From Promethearchaeota archaeon (lineage in GTDB: Archaea > Asgardarchaeota > Lokiarchaeia > Sigyniarchaeales > SOKP01), in contig JAEOTA010000081.1 of the NCBI GenBank assembly GCA_016840085.1, positions 1-64,000 of the forward strand: DNA of 64,000 nucleotides, given 5' to 3'. Of this stretch, positions 36,952 through 46,890 are shown one piece after another (the stretch's first letter is position 1; every line of letters begins with the position of its first letter). The notes beneath the pieces were generated by a model that worked only from the letters and a program-made list of their open reading frames with translations, was not told the DNA's origin and did not search any database. A program made the translations under genes and the position numbers.

Positions 36952-38334
36952 ATGTCATATCATATCGCGTTCGATATTGCTCATAAACCAAGAGGTCAAA
37001 TTGATGAAAACCTTACTGAGATACGAGATCATCTCAATTCGAATGGTTTTGTATGTTATAACTTTTTAGAAGTTCCAATTACAGAAGAATCATTAATACC
37101 GTATGATATCTTAGTTTTTGTTTGTCCCGATTTTGCTAAAATAGCGCCTCTGGAAATTACTGAAATTATTAATTGGGTTACGAATTCTGGAGGAGGTTTG
37201 TTATTATTATCTCATGCTGGTGGAGATAGAGGGCGAGGAAGTAATCTGTCTGAAATCTCTGAGCAATTTGGGATAGCTTTTGAAAGTGATCAAGTTCTAG
37301 ACGAAAGAACTAATTTAGGAATAGAAAATATTCCGTTAATCTCTACTTTTAATATACCACATCCAATAACTGCTGATATAGATACTATATGCTATAGATC
37401 AGGGTGTTCACTTACTATTATTGGTAGTGGTGCATTAGCAATTGCATCATCTAATGAAAGTTCAGAGCCATTTTCTTGTCCCTTGATATGTGTGTCAGAC
37501 CTAGGAAATGGTAGAGTATGTTGTATTGGAAGTTATGAAATGTTTAGAGATAATATCGGCGGAGGTTTTCAATGCAGTGATCATCCAAATTTAGCTATAA
37601 ATATGTTTAAATGGCTCGTTTCTGACTATCGCATGGAATTAAGGGCAACTATTGATGTTCCAACCCCTATTCCTCAAAGATCTGATATTTCAACTTCAGT
37701 TATAGAACAACCAGACTATTCACGCATTTCTACTCCTAGTGAAAAAAGAAAAATAGATATTGATTTTTCAATGAAAATTTCTAAAAAAAGTGAGTTAATG
37801 GAATTATTAAAGATATTTCAAACTCAACTTACTACAATTAAAACTACAATCGATAAATTAATAGAAACAGCTTCTATCTCTCAAGACGACGTAATGGAGT
37901 TAAAAAATATAGAAATCTCCCAAGTGCCTGAAAAAAAAGGAGTAGATGAAGAAGTTTCACTAGAACCATCTCAAACTCCAGAAAAAGTTGATACAAAAAG
38001 TATTCTACAAGAACTTGCAAATATAGATCCTACATTAACAGATTTACCTCCAAAACCAGAAAGTATGAAAAAGGAAGAAACTGATGAATTAGGATTGAAA
38101 CCTGTTCCTAAACTTAAAACAAAAGATAAAAGTAAAAAAGAATTAAAAAGTGAAAAGAAAGGTTTGGAAACAAAATTAACTTCTGTTAAAGACCTATTAA
38201 ATTTTATTGATAAAAAGCACTCTTCGGGGGCATTAGATGATGAGGAATATGCTAAACGCTCCAAAAAATTACAAAAAGATTTAAAGAAAACTAAGAAAAG
38301 AATTGATATTCTCGATAAATTATTAGTAAAGTAA
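36952..38334 (+). CDS. IFT52 / GldG-type (GIFT) domain protein with coiled-coil tail
   Basis: 460 aa. Residues 1-225 form a GIFT domain as in the N-terminus of intraflagellar transport protein IFT52 and bacterial GldG: GGGLLLLSHAGGDRG then SNLSEISEQFGIAFESDQVL, and NGRVCCIGSYEMFRD before an IxxxxFKWLV end. These align in order with animal IFT52. Residues 240-400 are a low-complexity, Pro/Lys-rich linker and 400-460 a coiled coil with a SHOCT-like SGALDDEEYAKRSKKL. GIFT domains are also common in prokaryotes, so this does not by itself indicate a transport train. Confidence 0.75.
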   Translation: MSYHIAFDIAHKPRGQIDENLTEIRDHLNSNGFVCYNFLEVPITEESLIPYDILVFVCPDFAKIAPLEITEIINWVTNSGGGLLLLSHAGGDRGRGSNLSEISEQFGIAFESDQVLDERTNLGIENIPLISTFNIPHPITADIDTICYRSGCSLTIIGSGALAIASSNESSEPFSCPLICVSDLGNGRVCCIGSYEMFRDNIGGGFQCSDHPNLAINMFKWLVSDYRMELRATIDVPTPIPQRSDISTSVIEQPDYSRISTPSEKRKIDIDFSMKISKKSELMELLKIFQTQLTTIKTTIDKLIETASISQDDVMELKNIEISQVPEKKGVDEEVSLEPSQTPEKVDTKSILQELANIDPTLTDLPPKPESMKKEETDELGLKPVPKLKTKDKSKKELKSEKKGLETKLTSVKDLLNFIDKKHSSGALDDEEYAKRSKKLQKDLKKTKKRIDILDKLLVK

Positions 38335-38362
38335 TTATTAAAAAAGTTATTAAAATAATTTC

Positions 38363-39679
38363 TTAATTTTTAGGTTTAAATTCATCTGGAACGTACGGTT
38401 GAGCATAGTGATTCACAATTTCAAAGAATTCCCTATCACTCACACCTTTAGTAATTTTTTTTAATTCTTCTTTAATAATATTAAAAGATGCTCTTAATTC
38501 TTCCTTAGATGTAGATTCATGCTTTCTTTTTACATCAGTAACAATCTTTTTAATAATCTCATCGGGAATATCTAAATCAAGAACCTTAATTTTTTGCTTT
38601 AAAGCATGTAGAATTGATTTAGAACCTGAAAACTTGCCCAAATAAAATTTTCTCCTCCTTCCAACCATACGAGGATTAATAGGTTCATATGTTAAGGGAT
38701 GTGCTAGTATTGCTGCTATATGAAGTCCACTTTCATGCGAAAATGCATAATCTCCAACTATTGGTTTATATTGTGATAAAGGTTTGCAAAAATACTTTTC
38801 ACATATCTCACTTAATTCGGGTAATTTTGTTAAATCTATTCCTGTTTTGATTCCTACTCTCTCTAATATTGTGGCAACTTCTTCCAAAGCAGCATTTCCA
38901 GCGCGTTCTCCATATCCATTAATGCATGTATGAGGATATTGGCACCCTTCAAATACTCCTGTAATAGTATTCGCCACAGCTAATCCAAAATCATTATGGG
39001 TATGGATCCCCATTGGGACTTTCTGTTTTAATGGATTTATTATTTCCTCTTTTATCCGTTTTATTAAATAAGAAGTTGATTGTGGTGTTAAGATCCCAAC
39101 TGTATCCCCTAATACTATCCGTTCTGCTCCAGCTTTAATTGCAGTATTAAAAACATCTTTAAGATGTATAAAATCACATCGTGTTCCATCTTCAGAAACC
39201 CAATTGATTTTAAGACCATTATCTTTTGCATAATGAATAGCTGATTTAATCTGTTTTAATTGTTCATCTGCTGTCTGTTTTAAGGTTTTTCTAAAAATAG
39301 GAGATATTGGCATAAATATAACGATTTCTTTAAGATCTGCATCAATACATGCATTAATATCATCTTTCCGTGGTCTAGCTATTCCCAATATTGTTGATCT
39401 TTTGAGATTCTCCTTTACAATGGACTTTACAATTTTCTTTTCTGAATCTGAAACAGCTGGAAAACCTACTGCTATTAATTTTACACCTATTTCATCCATT
39501 AATTTAGTTAAATGAATTTTTTCATCAAGAGTTAAATAAACCGTTGGGCTCTGTTCACCATCTCTAAGAGTTTCATCCCAAATCTCAACTTTATCGGGTA
39601 AATCGTATTTTTCTAATACGATTTCATTGTAATCGATTAACAATTCTCTAAGTTCTTCCTTTGTAAATTTATATGACAT
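38363..39679 (-). CDS. 2-isopropylmalate / homocitrate / citramalate synthase-type enzyme
   Basis: 438 aa from ATG 39679 (MSYKFTKEEL); the frame is open upstream but without family similarity. It is a DRE-TIM metallolyase that condenses acetyl-CoA with a 2-oxo acid: EIWDETLRDGEQSPTVYLT, GIHTHNDFGLAVANTI (metal-binding HxH), NGYGERAGNAALEE and HESGLHIAA. Length and spacing suggest LeuA, homocitrate or (R)-citramalate synthase, possibly Re-citrate synthase; the C-terminal regulatory LeuA domain is short or absent. Used in leucine, lysine or isoleucine biosynthesis. Confidence 0.88.
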   Translation of the reverse strand: MSYKFTKEELRELLIDYNEIVLEKYDLPDKVEIWDETLRDGEQSPTVYLTLDEKIHLTKLMDEIGVKLIAVGFPAVSDSEKKIVKSIVKENLKRSTILGIARPRKDDINACIDADLKEIVIFMPISPIFRKTLKQTADEQLKQIKSAIHYAKDNGLKINWVSEDGTRCDFIHLKDVFNTAIKAGAERIVLGDTVGILTPQSTSYLIKRIKEEIINPLKQKVPMGIHTHNDFGLAVANTITGVFEGCQYPHTCINGYGERAGNAALEEVATILERVGIKTGIDLTKLPELSEICEKYFCKPLSQYKPIVGDYAFSHESGLHIAAILAHPLTYEPINPRMVGRRRKFYLGKFSGSKSILHALKQKIKVLDLDIPDEIIKKIVTDVKRKHESTSKEELRASFNIIKEELKKITKGVSDREFFEIVNHYAQPYVPDEFKPKN

Positions 39680-39965
39680 ACTTTGCGCCTTAATATTATT
39701 GATGATAATAAAAATTATGGAAGGCAAATAAACTTCATTTTTAAAAATAAAAAAGCTCTACTTGATAAAGCAATAATAATTTTGAAAATTGAAAAAAATT
39801 TTGAAAAGAAAAAATTTATGCTGTTTATCAGTGTAAAATCAAATTTTCTGAGAAAAAAGATTTAAATCTTCAATTTCTGGAAGATCGATATTAAAGTATA
39901 TGCTTAACTGAATTAATATTGAACTGGTTGTAGCGAGGCACAAATATCGAATAATTGAAAAAGAT

Positions 39966-40385
39966 TTACTTTATCACATCTGTTATGAAGCAAGTTTCCA
40001 CTATCTTTACTCCTTTTATCTGAGAAATCTTTTCCTCAATCAGCGGATTGAATAACTCTATACTTCCGATTTCAACTTTCATAAAAAGACCACAATCCCC
40101 AGAAAGTCTCCAGATATTTGTAATTTCTTCTATTTCTAATAGCTCTTTTAATATTCTTTTTATTTCTTTGAAATCTGGTTCAACCTTTACAGTAGCTCTA
40201 GTACGTGGCTTATTATCTATATTATATTCAATAGTAAATTTCTTTATAACGCCCTCATCATTTAACTTTTTTACCCTTCTTCTAACTGTAGCTTCTGTTT
40301 TACCTACTTGTACTGAAATATCATTAAACGACATTCTACTATTATCTTTTAATAATTCGAGGATTTTGATATCAACTATGTCCAT
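39966..40385 (-). CDS. Lrp/AsnC-family transcription regulator
   Basis: 139 aa from ATG 40385 (three codons are open upstream). N-terminal HTH DIKILELLKDNSRMSFNDIS, VGKTEATVRRRVKKL and GVIKKF is typical of Lrp/AsnC; the C-terminal RAM domain (RATVKVEPDFKEIKRILKEL, IWRLSGDCGLFMKVE) binds amino acids. Possibly controls the neighbouring LeuA/homocitrate-type gene, given the position; no operator was identified. Confidence 0.88.
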   Translation of the reverse strand: MDIVDIKILELLKDNSRMSFNDISVQVGKTEATVRRRVKKLNDEGVIKKFTIEYNIDNKPRTRATVKVEPDFKEIKRILKELLEIEEITNIWRLSGDCGLFMKVEIGSIELFNPLIEEKISQIKGVKIVETCFITDVIK

Positions 40386-40853
40386 AATGATCAAATTAAC
40401 TTTTATATTCTTTTTTTATAAGTAATTTATCTTAATTAATAAATATAATGATTTAATTATTAAAAAAAAAATAACAAATCTTTAATTTGATTCCCTAAAT
40501 CACAAATTTTATTCTCATTTGAAAAAATTCATGTTTGAAATATCCTAAATTAGTTTATTAAACTATTAATATAATCTCATAGTTTACTTTTTTTGATAAT
40601 TTTATTTGATTTGAATTTGGAATGCGAACTAAAAGTATCCATTTCTTACAATTTATATTACAAATTCTCATTATTTTGAAAATAGATGAAAATATTCATT
40701 TATCATTATAAAATGAGTTTATTCTGTAAATCCTTTTTTCAATAAATTTACTGCTTTTTCTTAAAAAAGAGCATAAAAAATAATATTGATATGTAATAAT
40801 AATATTAATAATACATAATTTCTGCAGATGGAAGATATTGAAAGTGGTAAAAT
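40386..40853. other. Long AT-rich intergenic region, nothing recognised
   Basis: Over 450 bases between divergent regulator genes. Several A/T runs are compatible with archaeal TATA boxes for both flanking genes, but no clear BRE/TATA pair, repeat or RNA could be assigned. Confidence 0.4.
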
Positions 40854-41648
40854 ATGTCAAAAGAAATTCCAGAAAACGTAAAGGAATCTTTAAAGGCTAT
40901 TGGGTTAACCGATTATGAGATAGCCATCTATTTAACTTTAATTTCTAAAGGTCCAATGGATGCTAGAGAACTTTCGGATGCGTCCGGTGTTCCCTACTCA
41001 CGGATATATAATATTCTTACACAGCTTGAAAAGGAGAAAATGTGGATAATAAAGGAGGAAGAATCCAGACCTAGTCGCTATTTTGCCAAATCACCTGATG
41101 AGGCTTTGGTTATTGCAAAAAAGCAATATAGTGATAGCTTTAACGATGACTCTAAAAAAATTATTCATACATTAACCCCAATTTATCAATCACATGACAC
41201 ACCAATAAAGATTGCCTTGTATGTTCACAGAGGTAGAGACGTTTGTATTAATCGAGCCCTCTCCTTAATTAATATGGCAAAAACATCACTTTATTTTACT
41301 TCTACGAAATATGAATTTTTAGAACTATTTTATGATGACATAAAGAAAGCCAGAGCTCGAGGTGTTACTGATTTAAAACTGTTAGTTGAGGCTGAATCTT
41401 TGGAAGATAAAAATATTAAAGCTTTACTTAAGAAATACAGCACTCTATGTGAAATAAAGTGGAGAGATCAAATTTTTGGAAGTTCAATAATAATAGATGA
41501 AGGAGAGGATGCATTCATAATTCTTTCAGAAAGATTTTTTCCTGAAAGAATGTCTTATTTTGGTATAGCTACTGATCATGTGGCGTTTGGACCATCAGCC
41601 TTGTATTATTTTAATTATCTTTATACCACAGCAAAAGAAGTAGATTGA
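40854..41648 (+). CDS. TrmB-family transcription regulator
   Basis: 264 aa. Winged helix LTDYEIAIYLTLISKGPMDA with ELSDASGVPYSRIYNILTQL is the TrmB N-terminus; the C-terminal part (IALYVHRGRDVCINRALSLI, SSIIIDEGEDAFIILSERFF) has the PLD-like effector-domain shape of the same family. TrmB proteins sense sugars or other metabolites. Stands alone. Confidence 0.9.
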   Translation: MSKEIPENVKESLKAIGLTDYEIAIYLTLISKGPMDARELSDASGVPYSRIYNILTQLEKEKMWIIKEEESRPSRYFAKSPDEALVIAKKQYSDSFNDDSKKIIHTLTPIYQSHDTPIKIALYVHRGRDVCINRALSLINMAKTSLYFTSTKYEFLELFYDDIKKARARGVTDLKLLVEAESLEDKNIKALLKKYSTLCEIKWRDQIFGSSIIIDEGEDAFIILSERFFPERMSYFGIATDHVAFGPSALYYFNYLYTTAKEVD

Positions 41649-42020
41649 CATTTCAGCAAAACGGAGTCAATTAATAAATAATTCAACAACTTTGGAATAG
41701 ATTTGTAAAAAGGACACTATAAACTGCTTAAAATCGGTAATAGGAATTTTCCCCTATCTGAATAGTCTATCATTTTACTTCTTTCCCTCTTATTTGGTGT
41801 ATTTGGTAATTTTTTTAATACGCTTTACTTGGCAATTCGCACATACTAACCCTTCTGGATTCAGAGTGAGTCCGTTTTAAATTAATGTTCTGGTAGCACA
41901 ACAAAATTATCTCTATAAATCAGCTAAAGAAGCAAAATTAAATTAACCCATTTTGGAAAAATGAAGTTATTTGCTTCATTTTTAAAAAAAAGAATTAGAC
42001 TAAAATGAAATTAAAAATTT
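41649..42020. other. Intergenic, nothing recognised
   Basis: 372 bases between convergent genes. T-rich stretches near both ends could act as terminators. No repeat or RNA gene was found. Confidence 0.4.
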
Positions 42021-42275
42021 TTACCATTTAATACTTATTGCATTTTCTGGACATACATCAACACATTTAAGACAACGAGTACAAACGGATGGCCAAATTG
42101 CTGTTATTTTCCAATGCTTAGGATCATATATGTCTTCTTCCTGATTTTTTAAATCTTCATGCCTTAAAAATACACAAGGATCACAGACATTAAGACATCT
42201 AGCACATTCTCTTGGATCTACATTACCCTCAGGTCCACATTTTGAATAATCAATTTTTATTTTTGTTTTTCCCAT
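42021..42275 (-). CDS. Small ferredoxin-like 4Fe-4S protein
   Basis: 84 aa. Cysteines occur in CARCLNVCDPC near residues 24-34 and in VCTRCLKCVDVCPENAISIK, the latter a full C-x2-C-x2-C-x3-CP cluster motif. Starts 9 nt after the stop of the upstream ferredoxin-type gene, so the two form one transcription unit on the minus strand. Electron carrier or electron-transfer subunit. Confidence 0.85.
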   Translation of the reverse strand: MGKTKIKIDYSKCGPEGNVDPRECARCLNVCDPCVFLRHEDLKNQEEDIYDPKHWKITAIWPSVCTRCLKCVDVCPENAISIKW

Positions 42276-42283
42276 AAGACCAC

Positions 42284-43153
42284 CTAAAAATGTCCATCAA
42301 ATCCCGGAAATTCTTGTCTTGGTATAAGCTTTAGAGCATCATGTTCGCAAGCATGACGACATACTCCACACCCAAAACACTTATTGTAATCAATTATAAC
42401 TCTCTTAATGGAGGGGATATAACGTATAGCATTCCATTGGCACATAGAAACACAAGCTTTACACCCTTGGCAATTGTCTTGATCTAAATGAATAATATAT
42501 TCTGCTTTGGACATTATCATTAAATCAAAATCGTTTCTCAATCGTAGTGCTCCACATTCAGGACTTTCACAATTACATATCGCATTTATATATGGGTAGG
42601 GTTGATACCAAACAGTAGATACTAATCCATTTTTGTTATGTTGCTCTATTCTTTCCATTGCTTCTTCCCGAGAGATACGATGTGCTCTCTCTTTTGGTAT
42701 AAATCTTGGGAGTTTTTCTAATACTTCTGAAAGTACTCCAAAATTAATACAACATTGATAATTTACACCTCTTTGCATCTTGCGACACATACAATATGTT
42801 TCAACAATAGGTTCCGCTGCTAGTTCAGAAAGAATAATCTGAGCATCTTCCATAGGAATTACTTGCCCAATATGACCATCTGCTCTAATAGGGTTTGGAT
42901 GTCTGATAGTGCCATGAATCATTCGCTCAACAGCCCAGCGAAGAATTTTTCCAATAATGGGCATTTGTAATTTATAACCCAGACCCTTGGAAGATAATCC
43001 CGCAATTTTTCGAATATATACAGCTTCAAAATTCATCCACTGCTCAGTTAGATATTCTTTAAGATTATGTTCGTCAGCAAGTTGATCTGAATAATTCTTT
43101 GCGTTTAAGTACCATTTATGCCCAATTCCATGTTTCATACACCATTTACACAT
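42284..43153 (-). CDS. 4Fe-4S dicluster protein with additional cysteine-rich region
   Basis: 289 aa from ATG 43153, seven bases after AGGAGA; an upstream in-frame start is less likely. The C-terminus has two 4Fe-4S motifs (CQGCKACVSMCQW and CFGCGVCRHACEHD). The middle holds ETYCMCRKMQRGVNYQCCIN and NAICNCESPECG, extra cysteines suggesting further metal sites. N-terminus MCKWCMKHGIGHKWYLNAKN is also Cys-rich. Pairs with the ferredoxin downstream; probably an electron-transfer module of an anaerobic enzyme not seen here. Confidence 0.8.
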   Translation of the reverse strand: MCKWCMKHGIGHKWYLNAKNYSDQLADEHNLKEYLTEQWMNFEAVYIRKIAGLSSKGLGYKLQMPIIGKILRWAVERMIHGTIRHPNPIRADGHIGQVIPMEDAQIILSELAAEPIVETYCMCRKMQRGVNYQCCINFGVLSEVLEKLPRFIPKERAHRISREEAMERIEQHNKNGLVSTVWYQPYPYINAICNCESPECGALRLRNDFDLMIMSKAEYIIHLDQDNCQGCKACVSMCQWNAIRYIPSIKRVIIDYNKCFGCGVCRHACEHDALKLIPRQEFPGFDGHF

Positions 43154-43238
43154 TTTTTTATCTCCTATAATTCTCAAAATATTTATTTCTTTATTTTAGA
43201 TTAAATGATAAATTATATAAAACTTTTAATTTTAAGAA

Positions 43239-44165
43239 TTAAGTATTAGATGCCCGAAAACTTCTTAGATGCTCCATCATCCCCGATCCAATTTCTCCAG
43301 TATCTCTATTTTTCATAATAACCATCTGTTCAAAAAGTTCAGTAAACCCTCCCTGAAAATTCCGAACAAACCGAATAAAAGAATTCTTTCTAATTCTTTC
43401 TGCTTTAATTTTTAATGTTTCTCCGTCTGATCCCGTAATAAAATATTCTGTCTTAAGGGGACTGTGAAATTGGTCATTATCATTAATTGTTTTAATATCT
43501 AATTCGGAAATAGGAATATTCCCTGATTTTTTTGAGATAGAACCAGATAAATCAAAATTATCACCTATATAATCTTTACGGAATCCACATGACCATTCTT
43601 TGAATTGAAAATGACCTGCATACCACTTATCAAACTGATGCCAATTTCGGAAACCCCAACTCTTATCTCGTTGTCCATGTCCATTTATATTTATAGTTGT
43701 CCCATCTTTCATTATTAAGATTCCTTTCACGATTCCTGATGCTTCAAAATGTTGTTGCCATGACGCAGAAGAATCCCTTCCAAAATAATATGTTGTAAAC
43801 CTAGTCTTAAATTGAATATTAATTTTTAATTTTCGAGAGTTATATATGATTTCCCATGTTTTAAATGGTTCAACTAACCTATAAGAAAGGTTTTTGTTCG
43901 AAAGCATGGTATTAATATCCTCCTCGTAATGATGAAGTGGTGGTTCTTTATAATAAACTTCATTTCTTTCTTTTAGAAATAGTAAAAATACGAATTCTCT
44001 TCTCTTTGCATTAGGGACTATCCCAATAGTTGAAAATCCTGAAACTTTATTTTCGATATCTACCCAATTAAAGTAATACGATTCTCGCCACTTTAGTTCA
44101 CTAGTTGGTTTGTGCAATAGTTCATCTATCTCAATTAAGGGTGAGTCTGATACTTTAGAATTCAT
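43239..44165 (-). CDS. CrtC / DUF7064-like beta-barrel protein (lipocalin-type fold)
   Basis: 308 aa. GHGQRDKSWGFRNWHQFDKW and WYAGHFQFKEW are reminiscent of carotenoid 1,2-hydratase and tocopherol-cyclase-like families, which often have an RDHSWG-type motif. Substrates in the family are isoprenoid or lipid; here unknown. The start is 5 nt downstream of the next minus-strand gene's stop (44171), so they are probably co-expressed. Confidence 0.65.
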   Translation of the reverse strand: MNSKVSDSPLIEIDELLHKPTSELKWRESYYFNWVDIENKVSGFSTIGIVPNAKRREFVFLLFLKERNEVYYKEPPLHHYEEDINTMLSNKNLSYRLVEPFKTWEIIYNSRKLKINIQFKTRFTTYYFGRDSSASWQQHFEASGIVKGILIMKDGTTININGHGQRDKSWGFRNWHQFDKWYAGHFQFKEWSCGFRKDYIGDNFDLSGSISKKSGNIPISELDIKTINDNDQFHSPLKTEYFITGSDGETLKIKAERIRKNSFIRFVRNFQGGFTELFEQMVIMKNRDTGEIGSGMMEHLRSFRASNT

Positions 44166-44170
44166 AGATC

Positions 44171-45328
44171 CTAATCCTCTGGTAATAAATAAAGTGATGG
44201 TCCTTCTTTCTTTTTCTTTGCTTTACTTCGAAAGAATCTTGGAATACCTGGGTCAAAATCACTTTCTAGGAATTCTGGTACATATTTATTCATTGTTTTA
44301 TCAGTAAGATTCCAATCTATTTCATCGGTTATACCCACATAATTAGTATATCTCGCATATCCATAACAATAAGCATAAGAACCTGCTATTAACCTCTGCT
44401 TTTTATCCCATTTAGAAAATTTTAAAAATAACTCCTTGTTTGCCTTAACAGCGTAATCGTTAAATTGATCTAAAATATCAAAATTAAGGGGAATTACATC
44501 ATTCCCTTCTCTCGTTAACAATGCAGCACCTGTAATATTATCCGTGAAATCAATGGGTTTTGATTCTAAAGATACAAATTCATCCAATTCTACTTCAACA
44601 TTTTTTAACCTTAAGACAAATGCAATATTTGTATAAGGTGCTTTTACTTCAGTGGCAGACCAAGAAAAATGGGGCTTCTCTCCATTATAAAGATGCAATA
44701 TTTCTCGAAATACTAAAATTTCATCTTCGTCTACTTTATAAGGGCCATGATCACATATTTTTGCTCTTGCCTCACATTCGTCCATATATGAAACCAATTC
44801 TATATTAGCCATCGTTCGTTTAATTTTCTTAGCTTGTTCTTTAGGAATATCAATAATTTGACCTAATGTCCAATCTATGTCTGATTGATCTAATGCAATA
44901 TTTTTTTTATCTGAATCAAATACAGATAATTTGTTATTTGGAAAATAGGATGATGCCAATCTTTTCCAAAAATCAAGTATGAACATCGTTTGTTTTCTTT
45001 TTTCCTCACTTTCACTCCTAGGATCTCCATTATTTCTTTGAATTTCCCCCATACGACCTGCCATATAATAGAGTGGAATGTAAAAAATACTTAATGCTTG
45101 AATTTCTGAAAGAATTTTTCTGCTTTCTTTTCCAATCTTTTCCGAAGTGGCTTTTTCTGATACTTTTTTTAATATATTATAAAGAATATCATATGAATTA
45201 TAAAAAGAAACACAAATATAAGCAGTAACAGGGAATAATTGTGATTCTAATAGACCTCTTTTGGAAACTTGGTAATCTATTAATTCAGAGGCGTGTTTAA
45301 TTATTTTATTAGCTTCTTGAACATTCAT
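44171..45328 (-). CDS. Hypothetical protein, partner of the CrtC-like gene
   Basis: 385 aa. Mostly helical (QLFPVTAYICVSFYNSYDIL, LSIFYIPLYYMAGRMGEIQR) with an alpha/beta C-terminal half (EKPHFSWSATEVKAPYTNIA, NDVIPLNFDILDQFNDYAVK). No known family. The gap to the CrtC-like gene is only 5 nt, indicating one operon, possibly for membrane-lipid or isoprenoid modification. Confidence 0.55.
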   Translation of the reverse strand: MNVQEANKIIKHASELIDYQVSKRGLLESQLFPVTAYICVSFYNSYDILYNILKKVSEKATSEKIGKESRKILSEIQALSIFYIPLYYMAGRMGEIQRNNGDPRSESEEKRKQTMFILDFWKRLASSYFPNNKLSVFDSDKKNIALDQSDIDWTLGQIIDIPKEQAKKIKRTMANIELVSYMDECEARAKICDHGPYKVDEDEILVFREILHLYNGEKPHFSWSATEVKAPYTNIAFVLRLKNVEVELDEFVSLESKPIDFTDNITGAALLTREGNDVIPLNFDILDQFNDYAVKANKELFLKFSKWDKKQRLIAGSYAYCYGYARYTNYVGITDEIDWNLTDKTMNKYVPEFLESDFDPGIPRFFRSKAKKKKEGPSLYLLPED

Positions 45329-45489
45329 AATTCTATTTAATTACATTATAGGTTGTTGATAATTATTCAACTTAACTATATTTAAAATTATTAACCCAAA
45401 TCGTTCTTTTTAATAAAATTTAAGTAAAATATAAAAAATAAAAGATCAATTAGCATCAATTATTTTGGATTCTATTAGGGATATAATAC

Positions 45490-45846
45490 ATGAAGAAAAT
45501 TGGTGAAGGCTTATCTTGTTCATCAAAAACAGAAGTTGCTGGTGAATTAGTCTATATTCAAACTATTGAAGATGTGATTAACCTGTTCGATAACGCTTCT
45601 GGAAAGATATGCATAGTTGAAGATGCAGGAATTACAACATTAAGTCCTATTTTATCAGAATTGGTAGGAACGATCTGTACTTCTGGTTCTGCTGGATCAC
45701 ATCTAGCTATTGTTTCTAGAGAATTTGGGATTCCTTGTATAATGAGTACTAAATTTTCAATCGATAATCTTTATACTTTAAACGGAAAACTCGCTAAAAT
45801 TGCTTTTGATGGAGAAGATAAAGGAATTCTCTATTTAAGTGAATAA
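45490..45846 (+). CDS. PEP-utilising-enzyme swivelling (phosphohistidine) domain, stand-alone
   Basis: 118 aa. ICTSGSAGSHLAIVSREFGI then PCIM is the TxGGxxSHxAIxAREhGIP phospho-His motif of PEP synthase and pyruvate phosphate dikinase. In those enzymes it sits in the middle of one chain; here it is a separate gene just before the ATP-binding part. It probably works with the next gene as a split phosphotransferase. Confidence 0.85.
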   Translation: MKKIGEGLSCSSKTEVAGELVYIQTIEDVINLFDNASGKICIVEDAGITTLSPILSELVGTICTSGSAGSHLAIVSREFGIPCIMSTKFSIDNLYTLNGKLAKIAFDGEDKGILYLSE

Positions 45847-45886
45847 TTCTTTATTTTATTACTATTAGATTTATAATGTTTGAAAA

Positions 45887-46864
45887 ATGACTTATGTGGA
45901 ATTCTTTTCAAATTCTAAACCAAATCCAAACTTATTTGGAGGGAAAGGTTCAAATTTAATTAAATTGCTTAAATTGGGCCTTAATATACCTCCTGGATTT
46001 ATTGTAAACACAGAATCATATAAGAAATTTCTTGAAGATTCACATTTAAAAGAACAAATATTTCAAATCCTTTCCACGGAATATGAACAGAAAGATGTTC
46101 TGGCTCTCTCAGAGAAAATAAAAAACCTATTTCAAGATTCAAAAATACCACAAAAAATTATAAATGAAATTAAAGAAGCTTATCAAATTACTCGCAAGAA
46201 AATTGGTAAAAAAATTTCTTTTTCTGTAAGATCCTCAGCCAATGTTGAAGATTTAAAAGATTTTTCATTTGCTGGCCAAGCTGAAAGTTTTTTAAATAAA
46301 AAAACCTTGGAAGAAATTTTAGAATCATTAAAAAATTGTTGGATATCCCTATTTTCACCTCGGGCATTACTTTATATTCTACAAACTCGAAAATATAATA
46401 AAGAAATTTCTTTAATTGACCTGAAAATGGCAGTGATTATTCAAAAAATGGTGTGCTCTCAAATATCAGGTGTTTTATTCACTGCTAATGTGTTAAACAA
46501 TTCTCAAAATCAGATGTTAATAAATTCTACATGGGGTCTAGGTGACACTATTACAAATGGTACTATTATACCAGATCTAATAGTTTTGAATAAAGAACCC
46601 TTTAATATCATAAAAAATGTGATAGGAAAAAAAGAAAAAAAGTCTATTCCTAACCCTTATGGTTGTTCCACAATTTTAATAGAAACAGAGCAAGAACTAC
46701 GAGATAAATGTTCTTTGAATGACTCACAATTACGGAATCTCTATGATCTTGGATTAAAACTAGAACACGGTTTTCATTACCCTCTAGATATTGAATGGGC
46801 TATAGAGAATAAAATCCTCTATACTTTACAATGTCGATCAATCACCACGTTAAGAAAAAGGTAA
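45887..46864 (+). CDS. PEP synthase / PPDK-type ATP-binding domain protein
   Basis: 325 aa. GGKGSNLIKLLKLGLNIPPG at the N-terminus, SFSVRSSANVEDLKDFSFAG for ATP binding, and YPLDIEWAIENKILYTLQCR at the C-terminus are typical of the PPDK N-terminal domain. The C-terminal PEP/pyruvate TIM barrel is missing. With the preceding swivelling domain (40 nt upstream) it resembles a split kinase or rifampicin-phosphotransferase-like system rather than a complete PEP synthase; substrate unknown. Confidence 0.88.
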   Translation: MTYVEFFSNSKPNPNLFGGKGSNLIKLLKLGLNIPPGFIVNTESYKKFLEDSHLKEQIFQILSTEYEQKDVLALSEKIKNLFQDSKIPQKIINEIKEAYQITRKKIGKKISFSVRSSANVEDLKDFSFAGQAESFLNKKTLEEILESLKNCWISLFSPRALLYILQTRKYNKEISLIDLKMAVIIQKMVCSQISGVLFTANVLNNSQNQMLINSTWGLGDTITNGTIIPDLIVLNKEPFNIIKNVIGKKEKKSIPNPYGCSTILIETEQELRDKCSLNDSQLRNLYDLGLKLEHGFHYPLDIEWAIENKILYTLQCRSITTLRKR

Positions 46865-46890
46865 TAAAAAGAGAAAAAATCTATATTTAT

